Source: Acetobacteraceae bacterium (GTDB lineage Bacteria; Pseudomonadota; Alphaproteobacteria; Acetobacterales; Acetobacteraceae). Taken from it: 32,859 nt of DNA. The stretch is from NCBI GenBank assembly GCA_027482245.1, contig JAIXWG010000017.1, positions 1-32,859 on the forward strand, written 5' to 3'. Shown in pieces: positions 16,143-25,300 of the stretch (its first letter is position 1; every line of letters starts with the position of its first letter). The position numbers and the translations under genes were made by a program. The notes below the pieces were generated by a model. The model did not search any database and was not told the DNA's origin. It was given only the letters and a program-made list of their open reading frames with translations.

Positions 16143-17174
16143 GTGGCCGCCGATCCCCGCTTCTTCCGGGCGGGGGCCGCGCTGACCCTCGCCGAGGCCG
16201 CCGCCGCGGCGGGGGGCGAGCTGGTCGGCGGCGACCCCGCGCGCCTCGTCTCCGGCGTCGGCCCGCTGCATGAGGCGGGGGCGGAGGCCGTCAGCTTCCT
16301 CGACAACCGGCGCTACCTGCCGCAGCTCGGGGCCACGAAGGCGGCTGCCGTGGTGATCGCGAAGGATTTCGCGGGACGCGTGCCGGACGGCGTGGCGGCG
16401 ATCGTCACCGCCAACCCCTATCTCGGCTTCGGCCGCGTGGCCCGCCGTCTCTTCCCGGCGCCGCCGGCCCGGCCCGGCGTCCACCCGACTGCGGTGGTCG
16501 ATCCCGCCGCCACGATCGGCGAGGGCGTGGAGATCGGCCCCTATGCGGTGATCGAGGAAGGGGCCGAGATCGGCGCGGGCTGCGTCATCGGGCCCCATGC
16601 CGTGGTCGGCGCCGGCGTGGTGCTGGGGGAGGGTTGCCGCATCGGCGCCCATGCCAGCCTCAGCCATTGCGTCGCCGGCCGCTTCGTCGTGCTGCATCCC
16701 GGCGCGCGCATCGGCCAGGAAGGCTTCGGCTTCGCCGTGACGCCGGAAGGGCGGTTCGAGACGATGCCCCAACTCGGCCGCGTGCTGCTGGGCGATGCGG
16801 TGGAGGTGGGCGCCAATGCCTGCATCGACCGCGGCAGCCAGGGCGACACGGTGCTGGGGACGGGCACGCGCCTCGACAATCTGGTGCAGATCGGCCACAA
16901 CGTGAGGACCGGGTGCGGATGCGTGCTGGTCTCGCAGGTCGGCATCTCAGGCTCCACGACCCTCGGCGATGGCGTGCAGATGGGCGGGCAGTCCGGCACC
17001 TCGGGCCATCTCTCCATCGGGGACCGGGCGCAGGTCGCGGCGCAGTCGGGCGTCATGTCGGATGTGGGCGCGGGCGAGGTCGTCGGCGGATCGCCGGCTT
17101 GGCCGCTGCGGGAGACGCTGCGCGCCTTCGCCACGCTGCGACGCCTGGCGGCGAAGCCGGCGGCCAAGGGCTGA
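16143..17174 (+). CDS. lpxD: UDP-3-O-acylglucosamine N-acyltransferase
   Basis: LpxD (343 residues) catalyses the third step of lipid A synthesis: transfer of a hydroxyacyl chain from ACP to the 2-amino group of UDP-3-O-acyl-glucosamine. An N-terminal uridine-binding domain (to about residue 110, with AVSFLDNRRYLPQL) precedes a left-handed beta-helix of hexapeptide repeats (from VHPTAVVDPAATIGEG). The catalytic histidine is H252 in LVQIGHNV. A C-terminal helix (ETLRAFATLRRL) completes the trimer-forming fold. The start is GTG at 16143, four bases after the skp stop. Next is fabZ, which shares the hydroxyacyl-ACP substrate pool. Confidence 0.97.
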   Translation: MAADPRFFRAGAALTLAEAAAAAGGELVGGDPARLVSGVGPLHEAGAEAVSFLDNRRYLPQLGATKAAAVVIAKDFAGRVPDGVAAIVTANPYLGFGRVARRLFPAPPARPGVHPTAVVDPAATIGEGVEIGPYAVIEEGAEIGAGCVIGPHAVVGAGVVLGEGCRIGAHASLSHCVAGRFVVLHPGARIGQEGFGFAVTPEGRFETMPQLGRVLLGDAVEVGANACIDRGSQGDTVLGTGTRLDNLVQIGHNVRTGCGCVLVSQVGISGSTTLGDGVQMGGQSGTSGHLSIGDRAQVAAQSGVMSDVGAGEVVGGSPAWPLRETLRAFATLRRLAAKPAAKG

Positions 17175-17244
17175 CGCCCGGACAGCCTGCATGCACCCCG
17201 CGCGGCCAGAGGCGGGACGACGGGACGGGACGGAAGAGACGACG

Positions 17245-17730
17245 ATGGACCAGAACACAGACCCCAACGCCGATGCGCCCGCCGGGACGGTGGCGGCTTA
17301 CGACATTGCCCGCATCATGCAGGCGATCCCGCATCGCTTCCCCTTCCTGCTGGTCGATCGCGTGGTGGACATCGTCCCGAACGTCTCCGCCGTCGGCATC
17401 AAGAACGTCTCGATCAACGAGAACTTCTTCCAGGGCCATTTCCCGCAGCACCCCGTCTTCCCGGGCGTGCTGATCATCGAGAGCATGGCCCAGACCGCGG
17501 CCGTGCTGGTGGTGGAGACGCTGGGCCCCTCCGCCCAGGGCAAGCTGGTCTATTTCATGACCGTGGACAGCGCGAAGTTCCGCAAGCCGGTGGTGCCGGG
17601 GGACCAGATGCGCGTGCACGTCGTGAAGGAGAAGCAGCGCGGCAACATCTGGCGCTTCAACGCCGAGGCCAAGGTGGACGGCAAGGTCGTCGCCGAAGCC
17701 ACCTACGCCGCCATGATCCTCGATAAGTGA
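17245..17730 (+). CDS. fabZ: 3-hydroxyacyl-[acyl-carrier-protein] dehydratase FabZ
   Basis: FabZ (161 residues) dehydrates 3-hydroxyacyl-ACP in fatty-acid elongation and competes with LpxA and LpxD for hydroxyacyl-ACP. The hot-dog fold motifs are IMQAIPHRFPFLLVDRV and FFQGHFPQHPVFPGVLIIES. The catalytic pair is H65 and E79, spaced 14 residues apart as in the family. I chose the ATG at 17245 (MDQNTDPNAD), with GGAAGAGA upstream; it gives ~20 residues before the core. The stop overlaps the lpxA GTG start by four bases (GTGA), so the two are translationally coupled. Confidence 0.97.
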   Translation: MDQNTDPNADAPAGTVAAYDIARIMQAIPHRFPFLLVDRVVDIVPNVSAVGIKNVSINENFFQGHFPQHPVFPGVLIIESMAQTAAVLVVETLGPSAQGKLVYFMTVDSAKFRKPVVPGDQMRVHVVKEKQRGNIWRFNAEAKVDGKVVAEATYAAMILDK

Positions 17731-18632
17731 ACGGACAAGCCACCGTGGACGCCGTGCCAGCGCCTGCCGGCGTCCATCCGGACGCCTCTCCTCATCCGGG
17801 CGTCCATCCGGACGCCTTCATCCATCCGGCCGCCTACGTGGCGCCCGGCGCCACCATCGGCGCGGGCTGCCGCATCGGCCCGGGCTGCGTCGTCTCCGCC
17901 GATGCGGTGCTGGAAGCGGGGGTGGAGCTGGTCGCGCATGTCGTCGTCGATGGCCGCGCCTTCATCGGTGCGGGCGCGAAGATCTTCCCCTTCGCCACCA
18001 TCGGCCTGCCGCCGCAGGACCTGAAGTATAAGGGCGAGCCGACCGGCGTCTCCATCGGCGCGCGCACCCAGATCCGCGAACACGCCACCATCCATCGCGG
18101 CAGCACGGGCGGGGAAGGCATGACGCGGATCGGCGCGGATTGCCTGATCATGTGCGTGGCCCATGTCGGCCATGACTGCCGGATCGGCGATGGCGTGATC
18201 CTGGTGAACAACGTGATGCTGGCCGGCCATGTGGAGATCGGCGACTTCGCCGTGATCCAGGGCGGCGCTGCCATCCAGCAATTCGTCCGCATCGGCCGCA
18301 TGGCCATGGTGGCCGGCATGTCCGGGGTGGAGCGCAACGTGCTGCCCTATGGCCGCGCCAAGGGCTACCGCGCCAAGCTGCACGGCCTCAACACCATCGC
18401 CATGCGCCGGCGCCTCGGCCTGTCCAAGGACCAGGTGATGGTGGTGGCGCGCGCGGTGCACGACCTCTATCGCGGCGGCCGGCCGGAAGACCATGTGGAG
18501 GCGATCGCCGCCGCCCATCCCGGCAATGCGCTGGTCGAGGAGATCCTGGCCTTCACGCGCGCCCGGGGCCGCCACGGCCTCTGCCCCTTCGGCCGCGCGG
18601 CGGAGGATGAGGAGGGCGGGGAGGCCGCGTGA
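17727..18632 (+). CDS. lpxA: UDP-N-acetylglucosamine acyltransferase
   Basis: LpxA (301 residues) acylates UDP-GlcNAc at the 3-hydroxyl, the first step of lipid A synthesis. It is a left-handed beta-helix of hexapeptide repeats (from FIHPAAYVAPGATIGAG) followed by a helical C-terminal domain (GLNTIAMRRRLGLSKDQV). The motif VAHVGHDCRIGDG includes H149, which aligns with the catalytic histidine of characterised LpxA; DLKYKGEPT and TIHRGS are also family signatures. The protein is longer than the ~262-residue norm through a ~30-residue N-terminal extension containing a duplicated GVHPDA, encoded by an 18-base repeat at 17769-17786 and 17799-17816. The GTG start overlaps the fabZ stop, and its own stop overlaps the lpxI start. 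Confidence 0.96.
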   Translation: MNGQATVDAVPAPAGVHPDASPHPGVHPDAFIHPAAYVAPGATIGAGCRIGPGCVVSADAVLEAGVELVAHVVVDGRAFIGAGAKIFPFATIGLPPQDLKYKGEPTGVSIGARTQIREHATIHRGSTGGEGMTRIGADCLIMCVAHVGHDCRIGDGVILVNNVMLAGHVEIGDFAVIQGGAAIQQFVRIGRMAMVAGMSGVERNVLPYGRAKGYRAKLHGLNTIAMRRRLGLSKDQVMVVARAVHDLYRGGRPEDHVEAIAAAHPGNALVEEILAFTRARGRHGLCPFGRAAEDEEGGEAA

Positions 18633-19531
18633 GCCTGCCGCCGCCCGTTCGTGGCCCCGTGACACAAACCTCGGACGCGCCGCCGACGCTCGGCATCATT
18701 GCCGGCGGCGGCGTCATGCCGCTGCGCGTGGCTGATGCCGCGCGCCGCGCCGGGCGCCCGGTCTTCGCCGTGCTGCTCTCCGGCTTCGCCGATCCGGCCG
18801 AATGGCAGGACTATCCCCATGGCGTGGCGCGGCTGGGGGAGGTGGGGACGGCGCTCGGCCTGCTGCGGCAGGCGGGGGCGCGCGACCTGGTGCTGGCCGG
18901 GCGGGTCAAGCGGCCCTCCATCCTGTCGCTGCGGCTGGATGCGGAAGGCGCGCGGCTGCTGGCGCGGATCGGCCGCAAGGCGCTGTTCGGCGGCGATGAC
19001 GCGCTGCTGACGGCCGTCGTCACCGTGCTGCGGGAACAGGGCTTCAACCCCGTCGGCGCGCAGGAAGTCTTCCACCAGCTGCTGATCGAGGAAGGCGTCG
19101 CCACGCGCGCCAGGCCGGATGAGGAAGCGCTGGCCGATATCCGCCGCGGCGTCTCCGTCTGCTGGCACCTCGGCCACGCCGATACCGGCCAGGGCTGCGT
19201 CGTGCAGCAGGGGCTGGTGCTGGCGGTGGAGGCGATCGAGGGAACCGATGCGATGCTCGCGCGCTCCGGCCCCCTGCACCGGGAGGGTCCGGGCGGCGTG
19301 CTGGTGAAGCTGGTGAAGCCGAGCCAGAGCAAGCTGGTGGACCTGCCGGTGATCGGGCCCGACACCATCCGCGCCGCCGTCGCCGCCGGGCTGCGCGGCA
19401 TCGCGGTGGAGGCGCGGCGCGATGGCCACTACGGCACCATCGTCGTGGACCGCGACACCACCATATCCGAAGCCGATGCCGCCGGGCTGTTCCTGGTGGC
19501 GATCAACGTCCACACCACCCTGAACCCCTGA
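18629..19531 (+). CDS. lpxI: UDP-2,3-diacylglucosamine pyrophosphatase LpxI
   Basis: LpxI (300 residues; formerly DUF1009) cleaves UDP-2,3-diacylglucosamine to lipid X and UMP. It replaces LpxH in most alphaproteobacteria. The N-terminal domain starts [19 protein letters not shown] and includes [18 protein letters not shown]. The C-terminal catalytic domain contains [37 protein letters not shown] and [10 protein letters not shown], all typical of the family. The GTG at 18629 overlaps the lpxA stop by four bases. A second in-frame GTG at 18659 would remove ten unconserved residues and is possible. In Caulobacter-type order lpxB would follow; here it does not. Confidence 0.95.
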   Translation: MSLPPPVRGPVTQTSDAPPTLGIIAGGGVMPLRVADAARRAGRPVFAVLLSGFADPAEWQDYPHGVARLGEVGTALGLLRQAGARDLVLAGRVKRPSILSLRLDAEGARLLARIGRKALFGGDDALLTAVVTVLREQGFNPVGAQEVFHQLLIEEGVATRARPDEEALADIRRGVSVCWHLGHADTGQGCVVQQGLVLAVEAIEGTDAMLARSGPLHREGPGGVLVKLVKPSQSKLVDLPVIGPDTIRAAVAAGLRGIAVEARRDGHYGTIVVDRDTTISEADAAGLFLVAINVHTTLNP

Positions 19532-19541
19532 GGAACCTGCC

Positions 19542-19931
19542 ATGAGCAGCCTGCTGCACACCATGATCCGCGTCGGCAACCTGGAACGCAGCGTGGACTT
19601 CTACACCAGGCTGCTCGGCATGAAGGAACTGCGCCGCCGCGACGTGCCGGAAGGCAAGTATACGCTGGTCTTCGTGGGCTACGCGGAGGAGGCGACCGGC
19701 GCCGCCGTGGTGGAGCTGACCTACAACTACGGCACGGAGAAGTACGACCTCGGCACCGGCTTCGGCCACCTGGCCGTGGGCGTGCCCGATGTATACGGCA
19801 TGTGCGAGGCGCTGCGCGCCGCGGGCGCGAAGATCACGCGGGAGCCGGGGCCGGTGAAGTTCGGCACCACCGTCATCGCCTTCGTGGAAGACCCCGATGG
19901 CTACAAGATCGAGCTGATCGAGCGGAAGTAA
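19542..19931 (+). CDS. gloA: Lactoylglutathione lyase (glyoxalase I)
   Basis: Glyoxalase I (129 residues) isomerises the methylglyoxal-glutathione hemithioacetal to S-lactoylglutathione in the cytoplasm. It closely follows the bacterial Ni-dependent type. The four metal ligands are visible as H6 (SLLHTMIRV), E58 (VVELTYNYG), H76 (GFGHLAVGV) and E124 (GYKIELIE). [14 protein letters not shown] is the family C-terminus. AGGAA precedes the ATG at 19542, which lies ten bases after the lpxI stop, so it is likely cotranscribed with the lpx genes although it has no role in lipid A. It occupies the slot where lpxB often sits. Confidence 0.96.
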   Translation: MSSLLHTMIRVGNLERSVDFYTRLLGMKELRRRDVPEGKYTLVFVGYAEEATGAAVVELTYNYGTEKYDLGTGFGHLAVGVPDVYGMCEALRAAGAKITREPGPVKFGTTVIAFVEDPDGYKIELIERK

Positions 19932-19943
19932 GCCGCCCGCCCC

Positions 19944-21341
19944 ATGCCCCTGCTCTCGCCCCTTGAGGACGCGCTGGCCGGCGTGACCGATCTGGCGCGG
20001 GCCATGGCGGGGCGGGAGAGGGTGCGCCTGGCCGTCACCGGCCTGTCCCGCGCCGGCAAGACGGTGTTCCTGACCTCGGTGGTGGCGAACCTGCTGGCGG
20101 CAGGGCAGGGGGCGCGGACGCTGCCGGCGCTGGAAGCGGCCGCCGGCGGCAGGTTGCGCGGTGTGCGGCTGGTGCCCGCGGGCACGGAGGCGACGCCGCG
20201 CTTCGACGCCACCGGCCACCTCGCCGCGCTCGCCGCCGACCCGCCGCGCTGGCCGGGGCGGACCGAGGACCTCTCCACCCTCGAGCTGGAGCTGACCATC
20301 AGCCCGGCGAGCTGGCTCGGCCAGGCGCGGGGGATGGTGATGGGGGACCGGCGGGTCACGCTGGAGCTGCTCGACTATCCCGGCGAATGGCTGCTCGACC
20401 TGCCGATGCTGGACCAGGATTTTTCTGAGTGGTCCCGCGACACCCTCGCGCGGCTGCGGGTCGGGAGGCGGGCGGAGGCGGCGGCCGAGTTCCTGGCCTT
20501 CGTCGATGCGCTGCCGCCGCGCGCCACGGCGGAGGAGGCGCTGGCGCGGGAAGGCTTTCGTCTGTACCGCGCGGCGCTGCTGCGGCTGCGGGACGAGATG
20601 GGGTTCCGCTTCCTCCAGCCCGGGCGGGCGCTGAACCCAGGGCCGCGGGGGGAGGCGCCGCTGCTGTGGTTCTTCCCGCTGCCGGAGGGGCATGGCGGCG
20701 GCCTGGCGGATTTGCTGCGGCGGCGCCACGCCGCCTACCTGGCCGACCAGCGCGCGGCCTTCTTCGATCCCTTCTTCCGCCGCTTTCACCGCCAGGTCGT
20801 GCTGGTCGATGCCCTCGGTGCGCTGCATGCCGGCGAACAGGCCTTCGACGACACGGCGGAAGCGCTGGCCGCCATCGCGGGCGCGCTGCGCCAGGGTGGC
20901 GGGTGGATGGACCTGCTGACGGGGCAGGGCGTGCGGCGCGTGGGCTTCGCGGCGACCAAGGCGGATCACGTTCCCGCGCGGGCGCGGGATGCGCTGGCCT
21001 CCCTGATGGCGGATCTGGTCGGGCGGCAGACGCCCTCCGTCCTCGGCGCGGAGACGCCGGTGCAGGCCATCGCCGCCATCCGCTGCACGGAGGATACCTC
21101 CGCGCTGCTCGACGGACGGCCGGTTGCCGCGGTGCGCGGCGTGCTGATGAAGGATGGGCGCCTGACCCCGGTCTATCCCGGGGAGGTGCCGCTGCGCCGC
21201 CCGGATGCGGGCTTCTGGGACGCCCCCTATTTCGAGATGCCGGCCTTCCAGCCGCCGCGGCTGCTGGGTGACGGGGCCGCGGGCATTCCCCATCTGGGTC
21301 TCGACGCGCTGCTGGCGGCGCTGATCGGAGACCTGCTGTGA
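19944..21341 (+). CDS. ycjX: YcjX-family GTPase-like ATP/GTP-binding protein
   Basis: A 465-residue member of the YcjX (DUF463) family of P-loop proteins, associated with envelope or phage-shock-type stress in enterobacteria; its exact role is not settled. The Walker A motif GLSRAGKT is at residues 33-40 and the switch/Walker B-like DYPGEW near 144. ATKADHV resembles the guanine-specificity loop. It starts 12 bases after gloA with no clear Shine-Dalgarno, and its TGA overlaps the next GTG as GTGA. Pairing with a YcjF-type membrane protein is the classic arrangement, but the rest of the phage-shock operon (pspABC) is not in the window. The call is strong at family level and weak on function. 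Confidence 0.88.
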   Translation: MPLLSPLEDALAGVTDLARAMAGRERVRLAVTGLSRAGKTVFLTSVVANLLAAGQGARTLPALEAAAGGRLRGVRLVPAGTEATPRFDATGHLAALAADPPRWPGRTEDLSTLELELTISPASWLGQARGMVMGDRRVTLELLDYPGEWLLDLPMLDQDFSEWSRDTLARLRVGRRAEAAAEFLAFVDALPPRATAEEALAREGFRLYRAALLRLRDEMGFRFLQPGRALNPGPRGEAPLLWFFPLPEGHGGGLADLLRRRHAAYLADQRAAFFDPFFRRFHRQVVLVDALGALHAGEQAFDDTAEALAAIAGALRQGGGWMDLLTGQGVRRVGFAATKADHVPARARDALASLMADLVGRQTPSVLGAETPVQAIAAIRCTEDTSALLDGRPVAAVRGVLMKDGRLTPVYPGEVPLRRPDAGFWDAPYFEMPAFQPPRLLGDGAAGIPHLGLDALLAALIGDLL

Positions 21342-22216
21342 GTGACAAGCTGCCGCGCGGCCCGCGCGTGCTGACGGAGGAAGCGGCCCGGCCGGCGCCG
21401 CGGCTCGACCTGGGCTGGGACCAGGCGGTGGTGCCCGTCGCGCCGCCGCCGATCGCCCGGCGGTGGTCGGCGCCGGCGTTGGCCGCCACGGGTGTGCTGG
21501 TGCTGCTCCTCGGGCTGTCGGCGATCGATGTGGCGGGCTTCGTCGCGGACCAGTTCGCGCGCGGGGCGCCGCTGGGCTGGCTGACGCTGGGCGTGGCGGC
21601 GCTGGGCTATGGGCTGATCGGCTGGGCCGGGCTGCGTGAGCTGCGCGGCCTGGCGGCGCTGGAGAGTGTGGAACGCGGGCGGGAAGCCGTGGCGCGGGGC
21701 GACCACGCCGCGGCCCGGCGGGCGGTGCTGGACTGGGCGGCGCGGGTGCCGGCGGCGGCGCCGACGCTGCCGGCGCTGAAGCAGGCCTCCGACCTGCCGA
21801 CGCTGCTGGCGCTGCTGGAGGCCGGGCCGCTCGCGGCGCTGGACCGGCAGGCGGTGGCGGCGGGGCGGGCGGCGGCGTTGCAGTCGCTGGCGGCCACGGC
21901 GGTCGTGCCGTCCCCGGCGCTGGACGGGCTGTTCATCGCCTGGCGCGGCGTGCGCCTGGTGCGGGAAGTGGCGGCGATCCATGGGCTGCGGCCAGGCTTC
22001 GCGGGCACGCTGAAGCTGCTGCGGCGGACGCTGTTCGAGGCCGGCGCGGTGGCGGCGGCGGACATCGCCATCAACGCGGCGGTGACGGCGGTGACGACCA
22101 ACCCGCTGGTGGCCGGCGTGGTGGGCGATGCGGCGACGGGGGCGGTCGCGGCGCGGCGGATGCTGCTGCTGGCCCGGGCGGCGTCCCGGGCCTGCCGGAT
22201 CGTCACCCCGCGCTGA
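21338..22216 (+). CDS. YcjF-like (DUF697) inner-membrane protein
   Basis: A 292-residue membrane protein matching the YcjF/TIGR01620 pattern. A short cytoplasmic N-terminus (~40 residues) is followed by two hydrophobic helices at about 45-68 (ALAATGVLVLLLGLSAIDVA) and 76-98 (WLTLGVAALGYGLIGWAGL), then a helical region with LRGLAALE and ending in a DUF697-like segment (AADIAINAAVTAVTTNPLVA). The GTG start overlaps the ycjX stop, so the two are translationally coupled and likely act together at the membrane. Divergence is high, so a specific gene symbol is not given. The gene converges with the RTX protein gene on the opposite strand. Confidence 0.75.
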   Translation: MSDKLPRGPRVLTEEAARPAPRLDLGWDQAVVPVAPPPIARRWSAPALAATGVLVLLLGLSAIDVAGFVADQFARGAPLGWLTLGVAALGYGLIGWAGLRELRGLAALESVERGREAVARGDHAAARRAVLDWAARVPAAAPTLPALKQASDLPTLLALLEAGPLAALDRQAVAAGRAAALQSLAATAVVPSPALDGLFIAWRGVRLVREVAAIHGLRPGFAGTLKLLRRTLFEAGAVAAADIAINAAVTAVTTNPLVAGVVGDAATGAVAARRMLLLARAASRACRIVTPR

Positions 22217-22245
22217 GCCCCCGTTCCCTAAGCCGATTTACCCTT

Positions 22246-22263
22246 TTTAGCACCTTTAGCACC
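22246..22263. repeat. Tandem 9-base repeat in convergent intergenic gap
   Basis: TTTAGCACC occurs twice in direct succession within an unusually AT-rich patch between ycjF (plus, ends 22216) and the RTX gene (minus, ends 22373). No terminator hairpin with a T run was found in this 156-base gap on either strand. Confidence 0.8.
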
Positions 22264-22372
22264 GATTCCGCGGGGGGCGGGGCGGCGCCGACTTCCAGAC
22301 AGGGCGCAATCCGGGTGGCGGCCCCCGAAACATACCAGGAACATAACCGCCGCCGCCAGCGGATTCCGGCCC

Positions 22373-25300
22373 TTACCGGAGTTCGATGTGATCGAGGTCC
22401 AGGAGGTCCAGCGAGACGCCGCGCAGGATGATGGTGTCGGAATACAGCGTCAGCACGATGTCGGAGCCCGACTGCACCATCGCCCCCTTCACCGCTGCCG
22501 CATCCGCGAGATCATCGTAGCCGACGACGACCAGGCGATCCTCGTCCGGATCGAAATCGGTGATGATGTCAGGGTCTTCGCTGCGATAGCGGTCGTAGGT
22601 CGGCTCCGACATCTCCTCCAGCACGAAATTATCGGCGCCAGCGCCGCCGATCAGCGTATCCGCGCCGAGGCCGCCCCACAGCGTGTCGTCGCCCGTGCCG
22701 CCCTCCAGCCTGTCGGCGCCGATCCCGCCCCGCAGCAGGTCCTGGCCCTCATTGCCCAGGAGCGTGTCATCGCCCTTGGCGCCGTCGATCGTATCGTCGC
22801 CGCCGAGGCCCGCGAGCCGGTTGTGGCTGGCATTGCCGTCGATGATGTTGGAAAGCCCGTTCCCGGAGCCGTTGGCGGCGGCGTAGCCGCTGAGGGCGAG
22901 GTTCTCGACCTCCGCCCCCAGGGCGTAGTCGGCGCCGGTGACCACCTTGTCGCCGCTGCCCCGGCCCGGCTGCTCGATGATGGTGTCGGTGGCGTCCTGG
23001 ACGAAGTAGATGTCGTTCCCGGTGCCGCCGATCAGCGTATCGGCGCCGCTTCCGCCCGTCAGCGTGTCGGCCGCCACGCCGCCCGTCAGCCGGTCATCCC
23101 CCGCGCCGCCGGACAGCCAGGCCCCCGTATCGCCGCCATGGAGGCTGTCGTCACCGGCGCCGCCATCCACCATGCCGGCCCGGCCGGTGATGTGGATGAC
23201 GTCGTTGCCGTCGCCACCGCCGACGGTCCTCCCGATGCCGGTGACCTGGATGATGTCGTCGCCCAGGCCCCCCTGCACGACCCAGACGCTGCCGCCGGCA
23301 AGGATGCTGTCATTGCCCTCCCGCCCGTCCAGCATGGCGGCGCCGGCGGTGGATTCCAGCGTGTCGTCGCCGAGGCCGCCGAAGAGCTGGTCCTCGCGGT
23401 GGCCAGCCTGCAGCACATCGTTGCCGTTGCCGCCGAACAGGGTCGTGGCGCTGCCGCCGAGGTTGCGCAGCAGGTCGTTGCCGCCATTGCCGTTGAGGTA
23501 TTGCGCGCCCATCGCCGTCAGCGTGTCGTCGCCACCGCCGCCCTGGAGCGTATCCGCGCCGAGCCCGCCGGTGATGACGTCCCGCCCGCCATCGCCCATC
23601 AGCAGAGAGGCACCCGTGCCGCCGGTGATGGTATCCGCGGCGAGGCCGCCCGAGAGGGTGGCGCCGCCCGTGCCGAGATCCCGCAGCACGTCGCGCCCGC
23701 CATCGCCGAGCAGCAGGCTGGCGCCCCCGGCGGAGAGCGTGTCCTGGCCCGCGCCGCCGGCAAGGGCGCTGGCGCCGGTGCCGCCGGTGAGGGAGTCGTT
23801 GCCCGCCTCGCCGATGAGGCGGGAGGCGCCGGTGCCGCCCGTCAGCGTATCCGCGCCCTCGCCACCGGAGAGGGTGGCGCCGCCCCCGCCGAGAATTCGG
23901 ATCAGATCGCGCCCGGCATCGCCCTGGGCGAGGTTGGGGCCGTAGGCGAGCAGCGTGTCGTTGCCGATGCCGCCGGAGAGCGTGCTGGCGCCCGCGGTGC
24001 CGGTGATGCTGTCATTGCCGGCGCCGCCGGAGAGGAAATGGCTGAACGCCGCGGCCTGCCACACCGAGGGCTGCGCTATGGCAAGGACGACGGTGGTGCC
24101 GAGATAGGAGGGCGGGCCGCTGGTAGGCGGGGGCGTGCTGAGGGACACCTGCGCCAGGGTCGCCCAGCCGCTCAACGTGTCGTCGCCATCCCCGCCCAGC
24201 AGCGTCGCGCCGCCCGTCAGGCTGTCGTTCCCCATCCCGCCATCCAGGATGGAGGCGAGGCCCGCCGTCAGCGTGTCATGCCCCGCGCCGCCGGACAGTG
24301 ACGCCGCGCCTTCGATGGTGGTGGCCAGGCGATCGTCGCCCTCTCCACCCGACAGCGTCGCGCCGCCGGTCAGGATATCGTTGCCGCCGCCGCCATCGAG
24401 GCGGGATCCATCCAGGCCCAGCAGCGTGTCCTCGCCATCGCCGCCGCCCAGGACCAGGCCGCCGGAGAGGTAGTCATGGCCGGTGCCGCCATCGAGCGTG
24501 GCGTCGGCGCCGCCCAGCAGCGTGTCGTCATCCGCGCCGCCGGACAGGCTGACCGCGCCGGGCAGCGTCGCGGCCAGCACGTCGTTCCCCGCGCCGCCAT
24601 CCAGCACATCGCCCGCGCCGCCCAGCAGGGTGTCGTTTCCGGCCTCGCCCAGCAGGGTATCGGCCTCGGCACCGCCATCCAGCAGGTCGTCGCCGGTGCC
24701 GCCCAGGATGCTGTCCGCGCCGTCGCCGCCGAAGACGCTGTCCGCGCTGTCGCCGGCGGCGATGCGGTCGGCGCCGGAGAAGCCCCAGAGGGAATCGGCA
24801 CTCGCGCTGCCGGTGATGGTGTCGGCGGCGTCGCCGCCATAGACGCCCTCGAACCCGCCGAGGAGGCTGTCGGTGCCGCCGAGGCCGTCCGTCGCGCTGC
24901 CGGTCGCCAGGTTGATGGCGGCGCCGGTGGCGGCGTCGCGGTAGGAGAGGATGTCGGCGCTGCCGTCGCCGCCGCCCAGCGTATCGTTGCCGGCGCCGCC
25001 CGCGACGGTGTCGTTGCCCGCGCCGCCATCCAGCAGGTCATGCCCCGTGCCGCCCTGCAGCACATCCTGCCCCGCATCGCCGCGGAGCGTGGCGGCGCCG
25101 GTGCCGCCATCGAGGTAGTCGTCGCCGTCGCCGCCGGAGAGGGAGGCGCCATCCGCGCCGCCGAACAGGCTGTCATTCCCCCCCGACCCGAACAGCGTGT
25201 CGATGCCCGCGCCGCCCTGGAATTCGTTGTCGGCCGCGTTGCCGAGGAGGCGGTCGGCGTAGCTGGTGCCCGTCACCTTCTCGATGTTGGCGAGGCCGCC

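Noticed and set aside
22217..22372. tRNA or small RNA gene in the AT-rich gap between ycjF and the RTX gene
   Set aside because: I could not find cloverleaf pairing, a T-loop motif or a promoter with a terminator; only a tandem 9-base repeat is clear.
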